The position numbers and the translations under genes are program-made. Positions 1-7,023 of a DNA stretch of 12,140 nt are shown piece by piece; the stretch's first letter is position 1; the number at the start of each line of letters is the position of its first letter. Source of the stretch: an uncultured Chlorobiota bacterium. Its GTDB lineage: Bacteria > Bacteroidota > Kapaibacteriia > OLB7. Below the pieces are notes generated by a model. It worked only from the letters and a program-made list of their open reading frames with translations, did not search any database and was not told where the DNA came from. Location of the stretch: the NCBI GenBank assembly GCA_946481475.1, contig CAMLOB010000060.1:1-12140 (forward strand). The letters are read 5' to 3'.

Positions 1-1471
1 GACCTATACCTACTATCTCCGCAAAGGGGTCATGTTCCACGATAACCCCTGCTTCCCCGACGGAAAGGGACGGGAGATGAAGGCGAGCGACGTGAAATAC
101 TGCTTCGACCGCATTCTCGATTCCCGCACCGGCACAAAAGGGGCCGATTACTTCCGCGACAAGGTCGTCGGCGCGCAGGAATACTTCTCGGCAACACTGG
201 AAGACGGCGGGAACGTTCCCGAGGGGGGCGTCTCCGGCTTCGAGGTCGTCGACGACTACACGTTCCGCATCCGGCTTCTGGAACCCTTCCCCGCCTTCAA
301 GTACTATCCGGCCCTCGGCATGTGCTACATCTATCCTCGGGAAGCGGTCGAGAAGTACGGACAGGATTTCTTCCGGAACATCGTGGCGACCGGGCCGTTT
401 GTGCTGAGAAGGTGGGAGGCCGACCGCGAGCTGATTCTGGAGCGGAACCCGAACTACTGGCGGACCGACGAGCACGGCAACCGGCTCCCCTTTCTGGACA
501 CGATCCGGGTCACCTTCAAGAAAGAACAGACAACGATGCTGACGGAGTTCACGAAAGGGAATCTGGAGGAGAACTACCGCATCCCGCCGGAGTACGTGGA
601 GACGATTTTCGAGAAGCGGGCCGTCGGTTCGGATGACCCGTGGAAACTGAAAGGTGAGTACGAGAAGTTCACGCTCCACGTGATCCCCTCGATCGCCACG
701 CAATACTACGGCATGCTGACCACCGACCCGATCTTCCGGGACAAACGGATCCGCCAGGCTTTCAACTACGCAATCGACCGGGAACGGATCATCGCCTTTG
801 TCCTGAAGGGACAGGCGTCCGGTCCGGCGATACACGGACTGGTCCCCCCCTCGATGCCGAACTATCCGGCCGACATGGTCAGGGGCTATACCTTCAATCT
901 GCCGAAGGCAAAGGAGCTGATGGCCGAGGCCGGGTATCCGGACGGAAAGGGCTTTCCGCAGATCACGCTCCAGTTGAACTCCGGAGGGGGGCGCAACGAG
1001 AAAGTGGCCGAGGCGATTCAGGACCAGTTGAAAAAGAATCTGGGAATCGACGTGGAGATGAAGCAGGTCCAGTTCGCGCAGCATCTGGATATGATCGACA
1101 AGGGAGAGGCTCCCTTCTTCCGTCTTGCATGGATCGCCGACTATCCGGAACCGGAGAACTTCCTGAACCTTCTCTGGGGAAAGAATGCCGCACCTGAAGG
1201 ACAGATTTCACCGATCAACTCCACCCGCTACAACAACCCGGCCTTCGACGCCCTCTTCGAGCAGGCGATGAACACGCCGGACGACGCCGAACGCTACAGC
1301 CTCTACGCCCAGGCCGAACAGATCGCCGTCGACGACGCGCCGATGCTCTGGATTTACCACGACCTCGATTTCCGGCTTGTGCAGCCCTGGGTCCGGGGAT
1401 ATACCTCGAATCCGATGGATCGCCGCGACCTGACCGGCGTCTGGTTCGATTACTCCGAAGGGGGCAACTGA
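1..1471 (+). CDS. Peptide ABC transporter substrate-binding protein (SBP family 5), 5'-truncated by window edge
   Basis: The reading frame is open from base 2 to the TGA at 1469-1471, giving 489 visible residues. The first visible residues (TYTYYLRKGVMF) already belong to the family 5 fold, so the gene starts upstream of the window; an ATG at 32 is internal. Alignment with the next gene suggests about 110 residues are missing, including the export signal. Family 5 hallmarks are visible: the DGKGREMKASDVKY segment, EAVEKYGQDFFRNIVATGPF, QAFNYAIDRERI, AGYPDGKG and IADYPEPENF. Such proteins bind oligopeptides (or nickel, heme or sugars in some members) outside the inner membrane and deliver them to an ABC permease. 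The gene ends 3 bases before the next ATG and was evidently duplicated with it. Substrate cannot be told from sequence. Cys17 and Cys108 of the visible part are conserved in the paralogue. Confidence 0.93.
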   Translation, partial: TYTYYLRKGVMFHDNPCFPDGKGREMKASDVKYCFDRILDSRTGTKGADYFRDKVVGAQEYFSATLEDGGNVPEGGVSGFEVVDDYTFRIRLLEPFPAFKYYPALGMCYIYPREAVEKYGQDFFRNIVATGPFVLRRWEADRELILERNPNYWRTDEHGNRLPFLDTIRVTFKKEQTTMLTEFTKGNLEENYRIPPEYVETIFEKRAVGSDDPWKLKGEYEKFTLHVIPSIATQYYGMLTTDPIFRDKRIRQAFNYAIDRERIIAFVLKGQASGPAIHGLVPPSMPNYPADMVRGYTFNLPKAKELMAEAGYPDGKGFPQITLQLNSGGGRNEKVAEAIQDQLKKNLGIDVEMKQVQFAQHLDMIDKGEAPFFRLAWIADYPEPENFLNLLWGKNAAPEGQISPINSTRYNNPAFDALFEQAMNTPDDAERYSLYAQAEQIAVDDAPMLWIYHDLDFRLVQPWVRGYTSNPMDRRDLTGVWFDYSEGGN

Positions 1472-1474
1472 GGC

Positions 1475-3256
1475 ATGATCTCCGGTTTCAACCGCATTGA
1501 CAGATGGAATGGAAGGGGAAGAGAGACCGTGACGTTCTCCGGAAGTCGGTTCCTCTCCCTGTTTGCCGTCAGCCTGTCGGCATTGCTCTTTGCGGCGTGC
1601 GCCGGTGAGAGCGGACGGGACGTCTCGAACACGTTTTACTTCAATATGAACTCCGAGCCGAACTCACTCGATCCGATCCAGATAAGCCAGCAGGCTTCCT
1701 GGTGGATCGGTGAGCAGATATACGACGGACTGCTGTCGCTCGACGCGGGAATGAACCCGGCGCCGGCGATTGCCCGGAGCTGGGAGACGAGCGAGGACGG
1801 GCTGACCTGGACGTTCCATCTGCGGAGCGACGTCCGCTTCTGCGACGATCCCTGCTTCGCTGACGGGAAGGGACGGAAGGTGACCGCCGGGGATGTTCTC
1901 TACAGCTTCGAGCGGGTCTGCACGCCGGGGAAATCGAGCGGGTTCTGGATCTTCCGCGGAAAAGTTCGCGGAGCCGATGAGTTCTATGCAAGCCGTCAGG
2001 AAGAGGGGAACGCCGAGCCTCTCCCCCACGTCTCCGGCTTTGCCGCGGTTGACGACACGACCTTTACGATCTCCCTCTCCACTCCCTTCCCTCCGTTCGC
2101 CTATACGCTGACGACGCCCTTCTGCTATATCGTCCCCGAGGAAGCGGTGGAACGCTACGGGACGGACTTCTTCCGCCATCCGGTCGGCACCGGACCGTTC
2201 AGAATGACCGAGTGGGAGGCCGGAAGGGATATCGTCCTGGTCAGAAACGAAAACTATTACGAGCGGGACGAAGAGGGGAATCCTCTCCCCTACCTCGACT
2301 CGGTTGTCGCCTCCTTCAAGACCGACGCTTCCACCGAGTTCGCCGAATTCCAGAAAGGAAATCTGGATCTGCTGACGCAGATCGATCCGACCTTCGCCGA
2401 GCGGGTGCTGAGCGATGACGGCTCGAAGCTGAGCGAGGAGTTCGGCACCTACAAGCTCTATTCGCAGCCCGGCATGTCGGTGGAGTATTACGGCATCACG
2501 CTCGACACAACCACGCGGGCAGTACGCGAGGACAACCGGCTGGCCGAAAACGTCTATCTGCGCCGGGCGATCAACTACGCGATCGACCGGGAGAAGATCA
2601 CCCGCTTCGTCCTGAAGGGACTGGCCCTTCCGGCAACGAACGGTCCGATACCCCCGTCGACGCCCGGCTTCACCGGCGTGGAGGGATACCGGTACGATCC
2701 GGAGATGGCCCGCCTGATGCTTGACTCGGCCGGGTATCCGGACGGAGCCGGACTGCAACCCCTCCATCTGCAGGTCAGCAACAACCAGCGGACCGGATCG
2801 GTGGCCCAGGCGGTGAAAGAAGACCTGAAGAAAGTCGGCATCGAGATCGAATTGAAGCAGGTGGAGCACGCAACCCACCTGAAGCAGGCCGACGACGGAG
2901 AGATCGGCTTCTGGCGGACAAGCTGGCTGGCCGATTATCCCCACGCCGAGAACTTCATGGCGAATTTCTACGGTCCCTACAGCAAACCGGCCGGACCGAA
3001 CAGAGCGCGCTATCGCAACCCGGCAGTCGATTCCCTCTACGAGGCGGCATTGAATCCGGGATTGACGAAAGAAGAGTGGAGTGCCCTGTACGGCGAGATG
3101 GAGCGGATCGTTCTGCGGGATGCCCCCTGGATTTTCCTCTACTACAGCGTGGTCCGCCACATGACGCAACCCTGGATTGAAAACTACCGGCCCACTCCGC
3201 TGCAGACGTTTGACCTGACCCGCGTACGAAAGAATTCAACATCGATAACTTCATAA
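1475..3256 (+). CDS. Peptide ABC transporter substrate-binding lipoprotein (SBP family 5), paralogue of the upstream gene
   Basis: This is a 593-residue family 5 solute-binding protein, expected to capture oligopeptides in the periplasm. From the ATG at 1475 the leader holds Arg-rich residues, a hydrophobic run (FLSLFAVSLSALLF) and a lipobox FAAC with Cys42, so it should be a lipid-anchored protein. An in-frame GTG at 1529 (residue 19), preceded by a purine-rich stretch at 1511-1525, is a serious alternative start that would give a more ordinary 24-residue leader. The mature part begins NTFYFNMNSEPNSLDP and carries TWTFHLRSDVRF, EAVERYGTDFFRHPVGTGPF, INYAIDREKI, AGYPDGAG and LADYPHAENF, matching the previous gene along its length. 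Only 14 bases separate it from the NlpC/P60 gene, so co-transcription is likely. No permease or ATPase gene is visible. Family call is firm; the substrate is unknown. Confidence 0.95.
   Translation: MISGFNRIDRWNGRGRETVTFSGSRFLSLFAVSLSALLFAACAGESGRDVSNTFYFNMNSEPNSLDPIQISQQASWWIGEQIYDGLLSLDAGMNPAPAIARSWETSEDGLTWTFHLRSDVRFCDDPCFADGKGRKVTAGDVLYSFERVCTPGKSSGFWIFRGKVRGADEFYASRQEEGNAEPLPHVSGFAAVDDTTFTISLSTPFPPFAYTLTTPFCYIVPEEAVERYGTDFFRHPVGTGPFRMTEWEAGRDIVLVRNENYYERDEEGNPLPYLDSVVASFKTDASTEFAEFQKGNLDLLTQIDPTFAERVLSDDGSKLSEEFGTYKLYSQPGMSVEYYGITLDTTTRAVREDNRLAENVYLRRAINYAIDREKITRFVLKGLALPATNGPIPPSTPGFTGVEGYRYDPEMARLMLDSAGYPDGAGLQPLHLQVSNNQRTGSVAQAVKEDLKKVGIEIELKQVEHATHLKQADDGEIGFWRTSWLADYPHAENFMANFYGPYSKPAGPNRARYRNPAVDSLYEAALNPGLTKEEWSALYGEMERIVLRDAPWIFLYYSVVRHMTQPWIENYRPTPLQTFDLTRVRKNSTSITS
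1511..1531 (+). promoter_or_regulatory. Purine-rich ribosome binding region before alternative GTG start
   Basis: A run of G and A residues (GGAAGGGGAAGAGAG, 1511-1525) sits 3-10 bases before an in-frame GTG at 1529-1531. The ATG at 1475 has only a GAAGGGGG stretch about ten bases upstream, inside the end of the previous gene. Both starts leave the lipobox cysteine intact. The GTG gives the more typical lipoprotein leader length, so it may be the true start. Confidence 0.4.
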
Positions 3257-3270
3257 CCACCGGGAGATTC

Positions 3271-4332
3271 GTGATTTCGAGAAGAACGCTACCGACTATT
3301 GCCTTGATTCTGCTGCTTGCCCTTCCGGGAGGAGCGACGTTTGCCCACGGACTTACCGCTCTGACGGAGAGCGCCATGCCGCTGGAGGCGGCAAAGGATG
3401 CGGCGCTTCACGCGGTTAAGAAGAAGAAAAAGAAGAAACGTCGCGGCAGCCGCAGAACCGCATCCAGACGCTACACGTTGCGGGGAAATCCCGAGGTAAC
3501 CCGCAAGGTTGCCACGCAACTGATCGCAGAGAAGCTTCCGGAGCTTGCACGCCTGGTGGATATCGAGGTGCCGGAAGAGGAACCGGCAGTCTCCGCAACT
3601 CTTCACGATTCGGAAGACCCGACGGCAGCCGAGCCGGGAACCGCACCGCAGGCCGCAGCCGCAGTGGGGGCAACGGCGGCCGCACGGATCACGACCGGAT
3701 CGGACTACGACGACTCCGAACTTTCGGAGGCCGAGGATCCGGACCGGTTGACCGCAGAGGATGAAGAGATGCTCGAAGAGGTGGACGACCTGACGATTCA
3801 GGACTTCTACAAGGAATTCACCGACTACATGGCGGCCCTGAACGACGAAGTCTACGTCACCGACAACGGCATCGACATCCAGCTCGCCATGGAGGGATTG
3901 ATGGAATGGCTGGGGACCCGCTACCTGTTCGGAGGGACGACAAAGAGCGGTATCGACTGCTCGGCTTTCACGCGAACGATGTACCGGTGCGTCGGCTACC
4001 AGCTCCCCCGGACGGCCGCCGCACAGTGGGATGCAAGCGAGGACGAGATCGCCTACGAGGAACTGCAGTTCGGAGACCTGGTCTTCTTCAACACCCGGAG
4101 CGCCGTCTACGTTTCTCACGTCGGCATGTATCTTGGGAACGGCATGTTCGCCCACGCATCAAGCCGCAACGGCGTCACCGTCTCGTCGCTGGAATCGAAC
4201 TACTACTCCACCCACTTTATCGGCGCCCGCCGCTATGACGTGGCCGCAGCACTGCTGGAGGCCGAAGAGGGAGAAGATGTCGCCCAGATGTCGGCACCGC
4301 AGGCCGGGAACGCAACGGAGACCGCAAACTGA
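3271..4332 (+). CDS. Exported NlpC/P60 family cell-wall peptidase
   Basis: The 353-residue protein starts at GTG 3271, with CGGGAG five bases before it. An N-terminal signal (SRRTLPTIALILLLALPGGATFA) predicts export. Residues 50-58 are seven lysines and two arginines, then comes an Ala/Pro-rich linker and a strongly acidic stretch (145-173). The C-terminal part, about 200-330, is an NlpC/P60 domain: TRYLFGGTTKSGIDCSAF with nucleophile Cys230, SHVGMYLGNG with His283, and third residue His295 in FAHASS. Members of this family hydrolyse peptide bonds in peptidoglycan stems, typically D-Glu-to-diamino-acid bonds. The full triad suggests an active enzyme. It follows the binding-protein gene by 14 bases, so it is probably in the same operon. 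A role in remodelling or releasing wall peptides is inferred from the family and neighbours. Confidence 0.92.
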   Translation: MISRRTLPTIALILLLALPGGATFAHGLTALTESAMPLEAAKDAALHAVKKKKKKKRRGSRRTASRRYTLRGNPEVTRKVATQLIAEKLPELARLVDIEVPEEEPAVSATLHDSEDPTAAEPGTAPQAAAAVGATAAARITTGSDYDDSELSEAEDPDRLTAEDEEMLEEVDDLTIQDFYKEFTDYMAALNDEVYVTDNGIDIQLAMEGLMEWLGTRYLFGGTTKSGIDCSAFTRTMYRCVGYQLPRTAAAQWDASEDEIAYEELQFGDLVFFNTRSAVYVSHVGMYLGNGMFAHASSRNGVTVSSLESNYYSTHFIGARRYDVAAALLEAEEGEDVAQMSAPQAGNATETAN

Positions 4333-4428
4333 AACTTCTTCCTGCAGTAAGAAGCGGGGAGAAGGCGGGGAGACGGGATCCCGAGACGGAATCACGCAGG
4401 AGAGAAGGATGAAAGGAGAAGAGAGATC
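4333..4428 (+). other. Purine-rich 96-base spacer with short palindromes
   Basis: The gap between the peptidase and hydrolase genes is overwhelmingly G and A from about 4349 onward. It contains a weak 6-bp inverted repeat (CTTCTT 4335-4340, AAGAAG 4349-4354) and a 10-base palindrome CGGGATCCCG (4374-4383). No T-run follows either, so no intrinsic terminator is called, and read-through into the hydrolase gene is plausible. The end of the spacer carries two successive Shine-Dalgarno-like motifs (AGGAGA at 4398 and AAAGGAG at 4412). Confidence 0.45.
4412..4418 (+). promoter_or_regulatory. Ribosome binding site of the MBL-fold hydrolase gene
   Basis: AAAGGAG ends ten bases before the ATG at 4429, followed by further purines (AAGAGAG). 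This supports the chosen start, which also lies just upstream of the first beta strand of the fold (LELFFLGTGTAF). Confidence 0.6.
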
Positions 4429-5283
4429 ATGCACGTTCTCGAACACAAGAGAAAGAAGTACTCGCTGACGAACGACGGAACGCTTGAACTTTTTTTTCTC
4501 GGCACGGGGACGGCATTCTCCCATCGTCTGGGGCACACGAACTTTCTGATCGTCAAAGGGGAAGATCATCTGCTGGTCGACTTCGGGACGGCCGGACCGG
4601 AACGACTCCGATCGGTGGCCGGTCTGGACCCGAACGACATCCGCATCTTCCTCCCCACCCACGCCCACGCCGATCACATCGGCGGTATGGAGTACCTGAC
4701 CGTCTGGAACCGCTATGTGAGGAGGAATACCGATCCGGCAAATCCCCGACTGAAGGTTGTCGTCACCGAAGAGTTCGCCCGGGAATTATGGCGGATGACC
4801 CTGCGGGGAGGACTTGGATTCAACGAGACGGGAATGGACGGAAGGGACGAGCTTTTCGGAACGTACTACGAAGTCATTCATCCGGAAGCCCTGCCCGATA
4901 CGGAACGGGAGACATGGTCGGTTCAGGTCGGATCGATCCGTCTGGAACTCTTCCGGACCCGTCATGTGCTGGGGAGCGCAGCCGACGACGGTATGGGTTT
5001 CCGGAGCCACGGTCTCTTCATCGACGATCGCATTTTCTTTTCGGGAGATTCGGCCTTCGACCCCGAACTGATCGGCCTCTACAGCAACCGGGCCGAATTC
5101 TGGATCCATGATGCCGGCATCTACACCACTCCTCTCCACGCATCGCTTGAAGAACTGCGGAGTCTGCCGGAAGAGATCAGACGGAACATGCTGCTGGTGC
5201 ACTATCCGGAGGGGGCCGAGGAGATTCCGGTGCCGGACTTTCGTGGATGGGTCGACTTCGGTCTGCGATATATTTTCGACTGA
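4429..5283 (+). CDS. Metallo-beta-lactamase-fold hydrolase (RNase Z-like subgroup)
   Basis: A 284-residue metallohydrolase with no signal peptide, so probably cytoplasmic. The fold begins LELFFLGTGTAFSHR and the metal motif HAHADHIGG supplies His78, His80, Asp82 and His83. Other ligand candidates are His179 (RTRHVLGSA), Asp207 (FFSGDSAFD) and His258 (LLVHYPEG), a complete two-metal set. The GTGTAF start, the SGDS motif and the terminal histidine resemble the RNase Z / phosphodiesterase branch rather than true beta-lactamases. The RNase Z exosite arm is not recognisable, so a tRNA-processing role should not be assumed. The first about 17 residues (HVLEHKRKKYSLTNDG) form a basic extension. Its last 82 bases overlap the opposing SDR gene. 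The reaction is unknown; a phosphodiester or ester substrate is the reasonable guess. Confidence 0.88.
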   Translation: MHVLEHKRKKYSLTNDGTLELFFLGTGTAFSHRLGHTNFLIVKGEDHLLVDFGTAGPERLRSVAGLDPNDIRIFLPTHAHADHIGGMEYLTVWNRYVRRNTDPANPRLKVVVTEEFARELWRMTLRGGLGFNETGMDGRDELFGTYYEVIHPEALPDTERETWSVQVGSIRLELFRTRHVLGSAADDGMGFRSHGLFIDDRIFFSGDSAFDPELIGLYSNRAEFWIHDAGIYTTPLHASLEELRSLPEEIRRNMLLVHYPEGAEEIPVPDFRGWVDFGLRYIFD

Positions 5284-6731
5284 TCTTCCACTCCGAGCGC
5301 CCGGCTCATCGCAATGGCCTCGAACTCTTCGGCTCTCCTTGCAATTGTCCGGACCATATCGCGAAAGATGAAGAGATGGAAGGGATAGCTGATCCACCAG
5401 TAGAGCATCCCCCGCAATCCTTTCGGAGCGAAAACGGCTGTCTGTCTCAACTCCGTTTTTCCGGGAGCATCGTCTCTGGTCTCCCATTGCAACCAGGCCT
5501 TTCCCGGAAGTTTCATCTCCGCACGGAGTCGCAGCAGACAATCCGGCACCACCTTTTCGACGCGCCAGAAATCGAGAGCGTCCCCCGGAAGGAGGAAGTT
5601 GGGATCACGGCGCCCGCGGCGCAATCCAGGCCCTCCCACCAGAGCGTCGATCATCCCCCGAACGCCCCACAGCCAGTTCCAGCGGAACCATCCGTTCTCC
5701 CCTCCCGATCTTGAACATTCCTGAAAGACGATCGCAATGGGAGCATCGACGGAAACCGTCTGGATCTCCCGGATCAATCCCTCTTTCTCCTCAAGCACAA
5801 AATGGTCGGCTCCCCCCAGCGAATCGCTCCACCGCGTCTCGATCTTTCCCTCCTCCACATTTGCCAGAGCCTTCCGCAATGCCGTCCGGTACGAAGCCGG
5901 CCGGATGTCCGGAAAAAGCCGTTCGGCCCTGGTCGTCTCCGCAGCGAGGGGATGAATCAATCCCTCCACCAGTGGAATCGCCAGCCGGTTCGAGATCGGC
6001 GTGATCAATCCGATCCATCGGGCCGCAAGTCGCGGCGTCAACAGGGGGACCGGCACGATCAGCCGGGGCAGTCTTCGCTCGTCGGCATACTCAAGCATCA
6101 TCCGCCTGAACGTCAGGGATGCCCCTCCCACTTCGACGACTCCGGCAGGAGCGATATCGACCGCATCGGTCAGATACCGCAGAATATCGTCGACTCCTAT
6201 CGGTTGCACGCTGTTCCGGACCCATTTCGGCGTTATCATCATCGGTAGCCGTTCGGTCAGATACCGGACCATTTCAAAGGAAGCCGAACCGGGACCGATA
6301 ATCGGTCCGGCCCTGAACTCGGTCACCGGCAACGTCTCGGCCAGAATTTCTCCCACTTCCTTTCTGCTGCGGAGATGAGGAGAGGGGGTCTTTCGCTTCG
6401 GTTGAAGTCCGCCGAGATAGATAACGTGAGGAATTCCTGATGCGGCTACCCGAAAGTTCCGCGCGGCCATCCGATCCCGTTCCTCGAAATGTTTTCCGGC
6501 TCCCATCGAATGGACCAGATAGTAGGCGATGTCAATATCGGCGGCAAGCTCGCCGAGCGTGGAGAGATCGAGGAGATTTCCCCTCCGTATTTCAACATCC
6601 TTCGACCACGAGCGGCCGGCAACCCGATCCGGATCTCTCACCAGAACGCAGACCTGATGTCCGGCCGCAAGCAGAAGCGGAATCAAGCGGCCACCGATAT
6701 ACCCGGTAGCACCCGTTACCAGAATGTTCAT
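5202..6731 (-). CDS. NAD(P)-binding SDR-family protein with C-terminal DUF2867 (YbjT-like)
   Basis: The protein has 509 residues. It opens with MNILVTGATGYIGG, the Rossmann GxxGxxG motif (Gly7, Gly10, Gly13), followed by VLVRDPDR, the typical end of the second strand. IDIAYYLVHSMG and VIYLGGL are typical of atypical or extended SDR proteins of the YbjT type. Residues of about 320-475 (EIQTVSVDAPIAIVF through FAPKGLRGMLYWWISYPFHLFIF) match the companion DUF2867/SRPBCC-like half. The family probably binds NAD(P); substrates are not established. The start at 6731 is well placed because the GxxGxxG begins at residue 7, although the Shine-Dalgarno match is weak (GTGAG). The basic, Ser/Pro-rich tail (KIYRRPKSTHPRKSG) is encoded opposite the end of the hydrolase gene and is probably a non-conserved extension. 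It is transcribed away from the following lipoprotein genes. Confidence 0.9.
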   Translation of the reverse strand: MNILVTGATGYIGGRLIPLLLAAGHQVCVLVRDPDRVAGRSWSKDVEIRRGNLLDLSTLGELAADIDIAYYLVHSMGAGKHFEERDRMAARNFRVAASGIPHVIYLGGLQPKRKTPSPHLRSRKEVGEILAETLPVTEFRAGPIIGPGSASFEMVRYLTERLPMMITPKWVRNSVQPIGVDDILRYLTDAVDIAPAGVVEVGGASLTFRRMMLEYADERRLPRLIVPVPLLTPRLAARWIGLITPISNRLAIPLVEGLIHPLAAETTRAERLFPDIRPASYRTALRKALANVEEGKIETRWSDSLGGADHFVLEEKEGLIREIQTVSVDAPIAIVFQECSRSGGENGWFRWNWLWGVRGMIDALVGGPGLRRGRRDPNFLLPGDALDFWRVEKVVPDCLLRLRAEMKLPGKAWLQWETRDDAPGKTELRQTAVFAPKGLRGMLYWWISYPFHLFIFRDMVRTIARRAEEFEAIAMSRALGVEDQSKIYRRPKSTHPRKSGTGISSAPSG

Positions 6732-7023
6732 TCAATACTCACACATTATTTACCGTCGCCGATCATCCGATACTCATCCTGCTCATCTTTGTCAGAGACA
6801 TACGGACAAACACCTGCGGGCTGCAGAAAATTCCCTTCTTTCGGCTTGATTCCCTTTTCTGGCTCATTCAGGACTGATTTCGGACCGATGAAGAAATCGC
6901 GGCATAAAAGCAAGGCATCTGCTGAACTTCTGAAATCCGACTCGTGTTATTCTCTCGTAGTACTTGCGGCGCCTTGCGAAGAGGCGGTTCGAAGCGATTC
7001 ACAAACATCGAGGTAACGATATC
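6732..7023. other. Divergent intergenic spacer, 292 bases
   Basis: This spacer lies between the divergently transcribed SDR and first lipoprotein genes, and must hold promoters for both. It is less GC-rich than its surroundings, especially near the SDR start (ACACATTATTTACC). I found no pair of boxes close enough to a known consensus to call a promoter. A 6-bp inverted repeat (GATTTC/GAAATC near 6876-6898) is too weak to interpret. Confidence 0.4.
7010..7014 (+). promoter_or_regulatory. Ribosome binding site deciding the start at 7024
   Basis: GAGGT lies nine bases before the ATG at 7024. An upstream in-frame ATG at 6964 would add a charged, non-signal extension in front of the lipoprotein leader. 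The site therefore supports 7024 as the start. Confidence 0.6.

Noticed and set aside
1664..3169. Long minus-strand ORF (501 codons) opposite the second binding-protein gene
   Set aside because: It mirrors a well-supported family 5 gene; the translation has no recognisable domain and reflects GC-rich codon use on the opposite strand.
3418..3444. Poly-lysine codon run as a programmed frameshift site
   Set aside because: The longest A run is five and no A6G-type slippery heptamer is present. The frame continues intact into the catalytic domain.
3289..4155. Minus-strand ORF (288 codons) opposite the NlpC/P60 gene
   Set aside because: The plus strand encodes the full catalytic triad; the minus product has no domain and no plausible start signal.
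6964..7023. Upstream ATG at 6964 as start of lipoprotein A
   Set aside because: It would put a charged 20-residue extension before a normal lipoprotein leader; GAGGT precedes the ATG at 7024 instead.
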